NCBI GenBank assembly: GCA_041394725.1
Contig: JAWKHR010000011.1
Location: forward strand, 1 to 64,000
Length of the DNA stretch: 64,000 nucleotides
Direction: 5' to 3'
Source of the DNA: JAWKHR01 sp041394725
GTDB lineage: Bacteria; Acidobacteriota; Vicinamibacteria; Vicinamibacterales; SCN-69-37
Part shown: positions 8,010 through 15,536 of the stretch, in pieces
Numbering within the stretch: position 1 is the first letter of the stretch
How the letters are laid out: each line of letters opens with the position of its first letter
Translations under genes and position numbers: made by a program
Notes under the pieces: generated by a model
Told to the model about the DNA's origin: nothing
Database searches by the model: none
What the model saw: only the letters and a program-made list of their open reading frames with translations

Positions 8010-8939
8010 ATGACGAAACCGCTGGCGCGCACGGCCCTCGTGATCGTCGTCCTCGCGGCCGTCGTCTCCCGGCCCGCCGCGCAGGCGCCGTCCGCTCCCG
8101 AACGGTTCACGGTGAGCGCCGACGGGCACCCGATGGCGGTGTGGGCTCGGCTGCCGGAGACGCCCCGCGGCGTGATCCTGCTCGTCCACGGCCGCACCTG
8201 GAGCAGCCTCCCGGACTTCGATCTGCAGGTGCCCGGGCTGCAACGCTCCGTGATGGTCGCCCTCGCCGCGCGCGGGTTCGCCACCTATGCCGTGGACCTG
8301 CGCGGCTACGGCGGGACCCCGCGCGACGACACCGGCTGGCTGACGCCCCGCCGCGCCGCCACCGACGTGATGGCGGTCCTCGACTGGGTCGCGGCCCGCC
8401 ATCCGCAGCTGCCGAAGCCCGCGCTCGTCGGCTGGTCGCGCGGCGCGATGGTCTCGATGATGGTCGCGCAGACCGTGCCCGCGCGCCTCTCGGCGCTCGT
8501 GCTGTTCGGCTTCGTCTTCGATCCCGATCTCCAGTTCGTGGACGTCACGACGCCGGCGCAGCCGCAGCGCCTGAAGAACACCGCCGCGGCCGCGCGCTCG
8601 GACTTCATCTCGCCCGACGTCACGCCGCCGGCCGTCGTCGACGCGTTCGTCAAGCAGGCGCTCGCGGCCGATCCGATCCTCGCCGACCTCAGGAACGACG
8701 GCGAGTTCAACATGCTCAAGCCGTCGCGCGTGACCGTGCCGACGCTGGTGCTGTTCGGCGCGCGCGATCCCGGCGTCGTGCCGGCCGACGCCGGCAAGTT
8801 CTATGCGCGCCTGGCGACGCCCGACAAGCAGATGATCTCGCTGCCCGGCGCCGACCACGCCGCGCTCGTCGAGGACACGCACGACGCGTGGATTGCCGCC
8901 GTCGTGAATTTCCTGACGCGTCCGCCCGCCGGGCGCTGA
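8010..8939 (+). CDS. secreted alpha/beta hydrolase
   Basis: A 309-residue alpha/beta hydrolase with a signal peptide (cleavage near AAQA at residue 26). The catalytic triad can be placed at Ser143 in the nucleophile elbow GWSRG, Asp253 in FGARDPG and His283 in GADHAAL. The oxyanion-hole motif LLVHGRTW is at residues 57-64 and a cap region lies between about 165 and 225. The substrate is unknown; the fold covers esterases, lipases and acyl-transfer enzymes. CATAAT at 7987-7992 may be its -10 element. It is followed 48 bp later by the DUF1028 gene, and both have a good chance of sharing a transcript. Confidence 0.85.
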   Translation: MTKPLARTALVIVVLAAVVSRPAAQAPSAPERFTVSADGHPMAVWARLPETPRGVILLVHGRTWSSLPDFDLQVPGLQRSVMVALAARGFATYAVDLRGYGGTPRDDTGWLTPRRAATDVMAVLDWVAARHPQLPKPALVGWSRGAMVSMMVAQTVPARLSALVLFGFVFDPDLQFVDVTTPAQPQRLKNTAAAARSDFISPDVTPPAVVDAFVKQALAADPILADLRNDGEFNMLKPSRVTVPTLVLFGARDPGVVPADAGKFYARLATPDKQMISLPGADHAALVEDTHDAWIAAVVNFLTRPPAGR

Positions 8940-8987
8940 CCGCTGACTGGTCCGATGACCACTGAGCCCTGACTCACGGAGGCCCAC

Positions 8988-9854
8988 ATGCGCACGAAGC
9001 TCCTGCCCGTCTTGCTGATCCTGGTCGTCGCGCCGCTGGCGCTCGTCGCGGCCGGCCATGCGCAGGCGCCCGCGTCCGCCCCGGCGCAGGCGCCGTCGCC
9101 CGCTCAGGCATCCGCGCCGGTCCCGGTGGATCCGGACACGCTGTCCGATCCCGTCGGCACGTTCTCCGTCCTCGGCTACGACCCGGTCACCGGCGAGATG
9201 GGCGGCGCGGTGCAGTCGCGCGTGTTCTCGGTCGGCAACGGCGTGCTCTGGGGCGAGGCCGAGGTCGGTGTCGTCGCCACGCAGGCCATCGTGGACGTGA
9301 GCTACGGTCCGCAGTCGCTCGCGCTGCTGCGTCAGGGCGTGGCGCCGAAGGACGTCATCCAGCGCGTGCTCGACGCCGACACGGACCCCGGCTACGGCCG
9401 CCAGGCGTGGCCCAAGGCCGGACGGCAGTTCGCGGTGATGAACGCGAAGGGCGAGTTCGCCGCCTACACCGGGCCCGAGGCGAGCGTCTGGGCCGGCGAC
9501 CGGCAGGGGAAGAACGTCACCGCGCAGGGCAACATCCTGGCGCGGCCGCAGGTCGTCGAGAACATGGTCGAGGCGTTCGAGGCGACCGAGACCAACACCG
9601 ACGGCAGCCGCAACCACCTCGCGTTCCGCCTGATCGCCGCGCTCGAGGCCGGCGCGGCCTTCGGCGGCGACACCCGCGGCCAGCAGTCCGCCGCGATCCT
9701 CATCGTGAAGAAGAACTGCGGCGTGTGGCTCCACAACGACGTCGTGCTGCGCCTGCAGGTGGATAACGACCCCACGCCGATCCAGAAGATGCGCGAGAAC
9801 GTGCAGTGGTGGTGGGAAAACCAGCGCCGCAAGCGGCCGAATTGCCCGGAATAG
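8988..9854 (+). CDS. secreted DUF1028 protein (Ntn-hydrolase-like fold)
   Basis: A 288-residue protein: signal peptide to about residue 27, an Ala/Pro-rich linker to residue 46, then the DUF1028 domain. Family hallmarks are TFSVLGYDPVTGEMGGAVQS, the GEAEVGVVATQAIVDVSYG segment, and NVTAQGNILARPQVVENM. In the family the Thr/Ser of the TFS strand start is the presumed Ntn nucleophile; here TFSVLGYD sits after the linker rather than at a mature N-terminus, so autoprocessing would be needed. Some relatives are linked to peptide or flavonoid metabolism, but no reaction is established. CACGGAGG precedes the ATG. Confidence 0.88.
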   Translation: MRTKLLPVLLILVVAPLALVAAGHAQAPASAPAQAPSPAQASAPVPVDPDTLSDPVGTFSVLGYDPVTGEMGGAVQSRVFSVGNGVLWGEAEVGVVATQAIVDVSYGPQSLALLRQGVAPKDVIQRVLDADTDPGYGRQAWPKAGRQFAVMNAKGEFAAYTGPEASVWAGDRQGKNVTAQGNILARPQVVENMVEAFEATETNTDGSRNHLAFRLIAALEAGAAFGGDTRGQQSAAILIVKKNCGVWLHNDVVLRLQVDNDPTPIQKMRENVQWWWENQRRKRPNCPE

Positions 9855-9940
9855 CCGCGGGACGGCCGGTGGCTCAGGCCGTGCCGACCGGGGGTAGACT
9901 GTAGGCACACGACAGTCGAAGACTCGAAGAGGAGGCGCCC

Positions 9941-10546
9941 ATGACTCCGCACCACAGGTCCCTGAGCCCGCGCCGCGTGGCGCGCGTGATCGGCCGGCTG
10001 GCCCTCGCGGGATTCGCGGCCCTGATGCTGACGAGCCCGTACGCCTTCATCCTCATCCCGGGCGTGATCGGCGGGCTGGGCGTGGCCGCGTACCTCTGGT
10101 GGCGCGACCGCGGCGTCGCTCCGCCGGCGTCGGTGCCCGACGCGTTCGACGAGGAGCTGCGCCCCGACATCATCAACATGGCGCGCATCCGCGTCTCCGG
10201 CGCCGGCGGCCTCGGGCTGCTGGCGATGGCGGCGGCGGTCGCGCTCGGCGTGCCGCGCATCGGCCAGACGATGCTGCTGGCCGCGGCCGGCGGCACGGTG
10301 ATGGCCGTCGTGCTCATCCTCCGACGGCGCGCCTCCGGGCCGCTTCCGTCGGATCGCAACGGCGTCGGCGGCGCGCACGGCATCCTCTTCGCCGACGGCG
10401 ACGACGACGAGCCGACGCCGCGCGACCCGCGCGCGGCCGGCCACGACGCGCGTGACGGGCGCGGCGACCGTGGCGGCCGCGGTGACGCGCGCCGGGCGGC
10501 GGTGCCATCGGGCCGGCCCGCCGCCGCCGGACTGCCGCTCGCGTGA
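9941..10546 (+). CDS. small membrane protein, unknown
   Basis: A 201-residue protein with two hydrophobic segments near residues 18-55 (ALAGFAALMLTSPYAFILIPGVIGGLGVAAYLWW) and two near 85-125, separated by an acidic loop (PDAFDEELRPDI). The C-terminal 70 residues are low-complexity, rich in Gly, Arg and Asp, and probably disordered in the cytoplasm. I do not recognise a family. GAGGAGG precedes the ATG. Its stop overlaps the start of the YfcC-type transporter (GTGA), so it may be an accessory subunit or merely co-expressed. Confidence 0.7.
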   Translation: MTPHHRSLSPRRVARVIGRLALAGFAALMLTSPYAFILIPGVIGGLGVAAYLWWRDRGVAPPASVPDAFDEELRPDIINMARIRVSGAGGLGLLAMAAAVALGVPRIGQTMLLAAAGGTVMAVVLILRRRASGPLPSDRNGVGGAHGILFADGDDDEPTPRDPRAAGHDARDGRGDRGGRGDARRAAVPSGRPAAAGLPLA

Positions 10547-11868
10547 CCGTCCGGCTGCCGCATCCGCTCATCCTGCTGCTCGGCGCCGTCCTCGTGGCGG
10601 CGTCCTTCACGTGGATCCTGCCCGCGGGCGAGTACGACCGCCGCGACGATGCGGCGACGGGGCGGCGGGTGGTGGTGGCGGGCACGTACCACGAGGTCGC
10701 GCCCGCGCCGGTCGGCCCGTTCGCCGCGTTCGTCGCGCTGCCTCGGGGCTTCGAGGAGGGCGCCGACGTCATCGCCGTCATCCTCTTCGTCGGCGGCGCG
10801 TGGGTCGTCATCGACCGGCTCGGCACGCTCGCGCGCCTGGTCGGCGGCCTGGTCCGGCTCTTCCACGGACGCGGCCTGATCGCGATTCCCATCGTCTCGC
10901 TCTTCTTCGGCGTGATGGGCGCGCTCGAGAACATGCAGGAGGAGATCATCCCGCTGATCCCCGTCCTGCTCGTGCTCGGGCGAGGCCTCGGCGTGAACGC
11001 GGTCGTCGTGGTCGCGATGAGCGCGGGTGCCGCGATGATCGGCAGCGCGTTCGGGCCGACCAACCCGTTCCAGGCCGGCATCGCGATGAAGCTCGCCGAG
11101 CTGGCGCCGGTGTCCGGCATCGGCGTGCGCGCCGCCACGTTCGTCGGCGGCCTCGCGCTCTGGGTCATCTGGACGCTGCGCTACGCGGTGCGCCATCGCA
11201 CGCCGGTGGCCGCGTCGGCAAAGGACGGCGCCGAGGCCCCGTCCGGCCGCGACGGGCTGCTGTTCCTGCTGCTGCTCTCGCCGATGGCCGCGTACGTCTA
11301 CGGCGCGTCGGTCAGCGACTGGGGCTTCAACGAACTCTCGGCGGGCTTCTTCGTGGCCGGGATGGCCGTCGGCCTCCTCGGCGGGCTCGGCCTCGGCGGC
11401 ACGACGGTCGCCTATCTCGAGGGCATGCAGAGCCTGCTGCCGGCCGCCGTGCTCGTCGGCTTCGCGCGGACGATCTCGCTCGTGCTCGCCGACGGCCGGG
11501 TGATCGACACGATCCTGCAGGGCCTGGCCTCACCGCTCGCCGGCGCGTCCACGATGGTCGCGGCGCTGCTGATGATTCCCGTGCACATGATCATTCACGT
11601 CGCGGTGCCGAGCGTCAGCGGCCAGGCGGTGCTGACGATGCCGGTGATGGTGCCGCTGTCGGATCTGCTCGGCCTCTCGCGACAGGTCACGGTGCTCGCC
11701 TACCAGATGGGCGCGGGCCTGACGGATCTCCTGACGCCGACCAACGGCGCGCTCATGGCCGTGCTGCTCGCGGCGAAGGTGCCGTACCAGGTGTGGCTGC
11801 GCTTCGCGCTCGTGGGGACCGGGCTCGCGGTGCTCGTGGGGATCGTGGGGATGCTGGCGTTCCTGTGA
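10543..11868 (+). CDS. YfcC/DcuC-family membrane transporter
   Basis: A 441-residue polytopic protein with about 11-12 TM segments, beginning HPLILLLGAVLVAASFTWILPAGEYDR, the usual start of the YfcC family (C4-dicarboxylate/amino-acid anaerobic carrier superfamily, DcuC Pfam). Other family marks are the re-entrant MGALENMQEEIIPLIPVLL, the AAMIGSAFGPTNPFQAGIA stretch, and the second inverted-repeat motif MGAGLTDLLTPTNGALMAVL. It probably takes up or exchanges an organic acid, amino acid or peptide; the substrate is unknown. The GTG start overlaps the previous stop by 4 bp. It is followed by a G-rich repeat array. Confidence 0.88.
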   Translation: MTVRLPHPLILLLGAVLVAASFTWILPAGEYDRRDDAATGRRVVVAGTYHEVAPAPVGPFAAFVALPRGFEEGADVIAVILFVGGAWVVIDRLGTLARLVGGLVRLFHGRGLIAIPIVSLFFGVMGALENMQEEIIPLIPVLLVLGRGLGVNAVVVVAMSAGAAMIGSAFGPTNPFQAGIAMKLAELAPVSGIGVRAATFVGGLALWVIWTLRYAVRHRTPVAASAKDGAEAPSGRDGLLFLLLLSPMAAYVYGASVSDWGFNELSAGFFVAGMAVGLLGGLGLGGTTVAYLEGMQSLLPAAVLVGFARTISLVLADGRVIDTILQGLASPLAGASTMVAALLMIPVHMIIHVAVPSVSGQAVLTMPVMVPLSDLLGLSRQVTVLAYQMGAGLTDLLTPTNGALMAVLLAAKVPYQVWLRFALVGTGLAVLVGIVGMLAFL

Positions 11869-11869
11869 T

Positions 11870-11965
11870 TTGGGGAGCGTGGGGTTCCTGGGGGCCGTGG
11901 GGAGATCGGCGGGCCATGGGGACGTGGGGCGACGAGGGAAGTGGGGAGAGCGGCTCGTTCTGGAG
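11870..11965 (+). repeat. G-rich short-repeat array, copy 1
   Basis: Right after the transporter stop the + strand carries many GGGG runs in units such as GTGGGGTTCCTGGGGGCCGTG. It includes GGGCCATGGGGACGTGGGGC at 11911-11930, which recurs at 13773 and, inverted, near 13925-13946. The run spacing is compatible with G-quadruplex formation on the coding strand. No gene lies in it. Confidence 0.7.
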
Positions 11966-12029
11966 CTGACTCCGGACAGCAGGCGCGCCGCTGTTGCCGA
12001 CGCACGAGATCTGTGCGACCCACGGGATC

Positions 12030-12151
12030 ACCATGCAGGACATGCAGGAGACCCGCGAGGGTCCGCCCGGCCGCGCCGTCATTCGCCCGGCCGACCCGAG
12101 AGGCGCGACGCGAGCGCCGGCGTCCTGCATGCCCTGCATGACCTGCATGGT
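12030..12151. repeat. inverted array of ATGCAGG units
   Basis: The left arm 12030-12050 (ACCATGCAGGACATGCAGG...) and the right arm 12124-12151 (two CCTGCATG-type units plus one more, ending CCTGCATGGT) are inverted copies built from a 9-bp unit ATGCAGGNC, two units on one side and three on the other. A 73-bp GC-rich spacer, which contains CGCCCGGCCG twice, separates them. The rest of 11966-12334 shows no gene. Confidence 0.65.
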
Positions 12152-12334
12152 GAACCGTGTCGCGCGACGATCGCCCGGTCATGGCCGAAGGCACCGGCCG
12201 GCATTCACCTTGCATCGTTCACTGGAGGCGTCGCGACCTGCTCGACGACCGTCAGGGAATCGAGACGCGCGCGTTCCACGCGCTCCTCGGGCCGCGAGCC
12301 ACACCACGTGGGGATCGCAGCGGGAGGAGGCACC

Positions 12335-12841
12335 ATGGCCACGGCACGACAGAAACAGGCGGCCCGGAAGAATCTGGTCAAGGCCAGGCGCGCCTGGAAG
12401 CAGATGTCGTCGCGCGCCCGATCGCGCCGGCAACCCGAAGGTCGGTCCCGCAGCCGGCCGGGCACGAAAGGATCGGGTCGCTACTACCGGGTCGTCGTCC
12501 GCGACAAGAGCGAGTTCAGTTCCTTCCGGACGCAGGACGTCGGCCGGCCGAATCACGTGCAGCGGCTCGCCGGTCACCGCAAGAGCGGGAGCTGGGCCAC
12601 GCAGGCCTGGCTGATCTCCAAGAAGGACGCGCACCGTGACGGCGACCGGCTCGTGGGCGACACGGCGGGCGTGCGCAAGGTGCTGCGGTCGCTGCGCGGA
12701 CCGATGCGGCACGTCAAGGGCGACATCTTCGAAGCCAGGCCTCGGCGCAACGTCCCGGAGCGGGAGAAGCCCACCCCGGCGCAGCAGCGCGCGCGGCGCC
12801 GGAACATCAGGAAGGCGCAGAAGGCGCGCCGGACGTCCTGA
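12335..12841 (+). CDS. conserved basic protein, unknown function
   Basis: A 168-residue very basic protein preceded by GGAGGAGG. The N-terminus is a Lys/Arg/Gln-rich segment (KQAARKNLVKARRAWKQMSS). A compact middle region reads GSGRYYRVVVRDKSEFSSFR, then DVGRPNHVQRLAG and KSGSWATQAWLISKKDAH, and the C-terminal tail RRRNIRKAQKARR is again basic. I have the impression of similar small proteins with the same YRVVVRDK and RENIKKAQ signatures in many soil bacteria, but I cannot name a family. The charge suggests nucleic-acid or membrane-surface binding, which is inference. It lies alone between two repeat arrays. Confidence 0.75.
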   Translation: MATARQKQAARKNLVKARRAWKQMSSRARSRRQPEGRSRSRPGTKGSGRYYRVVVRDKSEFSSFRTQDVGRPNHVQRLAGHRKSGSWATQAWLISKKDAHRDGDRLVGDTAGVRKVLRSLRGPMRHVKGDIFEARPRRNVPEREKPTPAQQRARRRNIRKAQKARRTS

Positions 12842-12880
12842 CGCATCGGCCATGGGAGGCCGCGGAATGTCGTCTGGATG

Positions 12881-13714
12881 TCACCACCCGAGCCTCCGCC
12901 TCACCAGCCAGTCCCGCACGCGATCCGGCAGCCAGTGACTGATGGCGATCGCCCGTCCGACGCCCGGGCCGAGAGGATAGCGGGTCTTCGGCCGGTCCGC
13001 GGCCAGGATGCGCACGACGAGATCGGCGAACGCCTCCGGCGGGAACCCGTCGGACTCGGCCCACGCGGCCAGTCGCCTCACGGCACCTTCGAGCCGCGCG
13101 TAGTCGCCGCGGTGCGGATGGTCGGGCAGCGCGTCGGCGCGCGCGACGCTCGTGCGCCAGATCGCGGTGCTGCTGCCGCCGGGCTCGATGACGGTGACCT
13201 TCACGCCGAACGGCGCCAGCTCGACGCGCAGCGCGTCGCTCATCGCCTCCAGCGCGAACTTGCTGGCGTTGTAGGCGCCGAGCATCGGTGTCGCGCGGCG
13301 GCCGCCGATGCTGCTGACGTTGATGATCGTGCCGCCCGCCGCGCGCAGCAGCGGCAGCACCGCCTGCGTGACCGCCAGCTGGCCGACGACGTTGACGTCG
13401 AGCTGGGCGCGGAGATCCTCGACGGGCAGCAGTTCCAGCGGCCCGGGATACGCGGTGCCGGCATTGTTGACGAGGCCGTGGAGGACGGGTGCGAGCGTCG
13501 CGGCCTCGCGTCCCAGCCGCGCGACGTCGCCCTCCGACGTGACGTCGGCGCGGAGCGCGTGCAGCGTGCCGGGACCGGTGGCCTCGGCGCGAAGCGCTTC
13601 GGCATCCTCGTCGCGCCGCACCGTCGCGATGACCGTCCAGCCGTCGCGGACGAGCCGCATCGCGGTCACGCGGCCGAAGCCTGACGAACATCCGGTGATC
13701 AGCGCTGACGACAC
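12881..13714 (-). CDS. short-chain dehydrogenase/reductase (classical SDR)
   Basis: A 277-residue classical SDR. The cofactor motif is TGCSSGFG at residues 7-14, followed by an Arg-Arg pair at 33-34 after strand 2 (TVRRDED), which favours NADP(H). NNAG is at 83-86. The catalytic residues are Ser134/135 (INVSSIGG), Tyr148 and Lys152 (YNASK). The C-terminal 80 residues (PEAFADLVVRILAADRPKTRYPLGPG) resemble the group annotated as 17-beta-hydroxysteroid-like or oxidoreductase SDRs. The substrate is unknown. It is transcribed away from the thioredoxin-NHL gene, with a G-rich array in the spacer between them. Confidence 0.88.
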   Translation of the reverse strand: MSSALITGCSSGFGRVTAMRLVRDGWTVIATVRRDEDAEALRAEATGPGTLHALRADVTSEGDVARLGREAATLAPVLHGLVNNAGTAYPGPLELLPVEDLRAQLDVNVVGQLAVTQAVLPLLRAAGGTIINVSSIGGRRATPMLGAYNASKFALEAMSDALRVELAPFGVKVTVIEPGGSSTAIWRTSVARADALPDHPHRGDYARLEGAVRRLAAWAESDGFPPEAFADLVVRILAADRPKTRYPLGPGVGRAIAISHWLPDRVRDWLVRRRLGW

Positions 13715-13733
13715 GCGTCACTCCTGTTCTTTG

Positions 13734-14020
13734 GGGGCCGTGGGGGAGCGTGGAGGACGTAGGCGCCGTCCGGGGCCATGGGGACGTGGGGCGACGGGGG
13801 ACATGGGGAGGGCGGGGCTCTTCGAAGCACGCGACATCGCTCCCGAACGGGTGCCATCGCTTTCGGCAACCTCGCACGAGCACCGGATCGCCAAGCCCCA
13901 AGGATCGCTCTCCCCACGGCCCCCGGCGCCCCACGTCCCCATGGCCTGTTGCCTTCCCCACGGTCCCCATGTCCTCCACGCTGCCCACACTCCCCACGCT
14001 CCCCACACTCCCACGGCCCT
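13734..14020. repeat. inverted pair of G-rich/C-rich repeat arrays
   Basis: The left arm (13734-13815) is G-rich on the + strand and includes GGCCATGGGGACGTGGGGCG from 13775. The right arm (13913-14018) is C-rich and contains the inverse of the same core near 13927-13946, followed by units like CCCCACACTCCCCACG. They flank about 95 bp of ordinary sequence with no gene. The same core is present at 11912-11931, so there are three copies in 2 kb. The array fills the whole divergent spacer between the SDR and thioredoxin-NHL genes, and its right arm ends just before the start codon at 14032. Confidence 0.75.
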
Positions 14021-14031
14021 ATCATGTCGCG

Positions 14032-15522
14032 ATGTCCGACGAGAACGTCCGGGTCCGCGCGCCCGAGCTTGCCGGCGCCACCGACTGGCTCAACGTGCCC
14101 GCGCCCGTCACCCTGCGAGCGCTGCGCGGCAAGGTCGTCCTGCTCGACTTCTGGACCTACGGCTGCATCAACTGCATGCACGTCCTGCCCGACCTGCGCC
14201 GGCTCGAGGAGAAGTACCGCGACGCGCTCGTCGTCATCGGCGTCCACTCCGCGAAGTTCACGAACGAGCGCGTGTCCGAGAACCTGCGCCACATCCTCGT
14301 CCGCTACGACATCGATCACCCGGTGGCCAACGACGCGAACTTCGCGATCTGGCGCGCCTACGGCGCCCGCGCGTGGCCGACCTTCGTGCTGATCGACCCC
14401 GAGGGCTACGTGGTGGCCACGGCCTCCGGCGAGGGCAAGTATCAGGCATTCGACGAGGCCATCGGCGCGGTGATCCACGTCTTCGACGAGCAGGGCCGGA
14501 TCGACCGCACGCCGCTGCCTGTCTCACTGGAGCGCGAACGGCTGCGCACGTCCACGCTCGCGTTTCCCGGCAAGGTGCTCGCCGATGAGCCGGGCGACCG
14601 GCTGTTCATCGCGGATTCCAACCACCACCGCGTGCTGGTCGCCGGCTTCGACGGGCGCGTCCGGCAGGTCATCGGCCAGGGCGGCGCGGGCTGGACGGAC
14701 GGCGCCTTCGCGAACGCGCGGTTCTATCGGCCGCAGGGCATGGCCCTCGAGGGCGAGGTGCTCTACGTCGCCGATACCGAGAACCACGTCGTCCGCGCGG
14801 TGCGCCTGGATGCGGGAACGGTCGAGACGATTGCCGGGATCGGCCGGCAGGCCGGGTGGGGCGAGCAGGGCGGCGCCGTGCGCGAGACCCCGCTCAACTC
14901 GCCCTGGGACGTCCGGGTCGTCGGCCGCCTGCTCTTCATCGCGATGGCCGGGTCGCACCAGGTGTGGATGATCGATCTGGACCGCGGCCTCACGTTCCCG
15001 TACGCCGGATCGGGACGCGAGGCGCGGCTCGACGGCCCGGTGGACGAGGCGGCGTTCGCGCAGCCGTCGGGACTGACGCGAATCGCCTCGACGCTCTTCG
15101 TCGCCGACAGCGAGTCCAACATCATCCGCGCGATCGACCTGCCGCCGACGAACCACGTCCGCACGCTGGCCGGCGGTGATCTCTTCGAGTTCGGCGACCG
15201 CGACGGGCTCGGCGACGCGGCGCGCTTCCAGCACCCGCTCGGCATCGTCGCCGCCGGCGGGCGGCTGTTCGTGGCCGACACCTACAACCACAAGATCCGC
15301 ACGGTCGATCCGAAGACCGGCGCGGTGCACACGTTCGCCGGCACCGGCGAACCCGGTCGCGCGGACGGCCCGCGCGCCGCCGCCACGTTCTACGAACCCG
15401 GCGGCCTGACCGCGACCGCCGACGCGCTGTTCGTCGCCGACACCAACAACCACGCGATCCGGCGCATCAATCTGGCCGACGGCCGGGTGGACACCGTGGA
15501 CGTGCGGGTAGAATCGGCGTGA
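14032..15522 (+). CDS. thioredoxin-like protein with NHL beta-propeller (NHLRC2-like)
   Basis: A 496-residue protein. Residues 1-150 form a TlpA/AhpC-type thioredoxin fold with the redox motif Cys45-Ile-Asn-Cys48 (WTYGCINCMHV) and cis-Pro in ARAWPTFVLIDPEG. Residues 185-490 form six NHL repeats (for example LFIADSNHHRVLV, LYVADTENHVVRAV, LFVADTYNHKIRTV, LFVADTNNHAIRRI). The order matches animal NHLRC2 and its bacterial homologues. No signal peptide is visible, so it is likely cytosolic; the role is unknown, possibly redox-linked. The frame is open far upstream, but only through the repeat array, so I start at 14032. The stop overlaps a possible GTG of the next gene. Confidence 0.9.
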   Translation: MSDENVRVRAPELAGATDWLNVPAPVTLRALRGKVVLLDFWTYGCINCMHVLPDLRRLEEKYRDALVVIGVHSAKFTNERVSENLRHILVRYDIDHPVANDANFAIWRAYGARAWPTFVLIDPEGYVVATASGEGKYQAFDEAIGAVIHVFDEQGRIDRTPLPVSLERERLRTSTLAFPGKVLADEPGDRLFIADSNHHRVLVAGFDGRVRQVIGQGGAGWTDGAFANARFYRPQGMALEGEVLYVADTENHVVRAVRLDAGTVETIAGIGRQAGWGEQGGAVRETPLNSPWDVRVVGRLLFIAMAGSHQVWMIDLDRGLTFPYAGSGREARLDGPVDEAAFAQPSGLTRIASTLFVADSESNIIRAIDLPPTNHVRTLAGGDLFEFGDRDGLGDAARFQHPLGIVAAGGRLFVADTYNHKIRTVDPKTGAVHTFAGTGEPGRADGPRAAATFYEPGGLTATADALFVADTNNHAIRRINLADGRVDTVDVRVESA

Positions 15523-15536
15523 CTGGAGGTCCCCGC

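Noticed and set aside
12030..12151. Small repeat peptides (Met-Gln-x or Cys-Met repeats) encoded in the ATGCAGG array
   Set aside because: Both strands give repeats because the DNA is an inverted repeat; there is no ribosome site or conserved frame.
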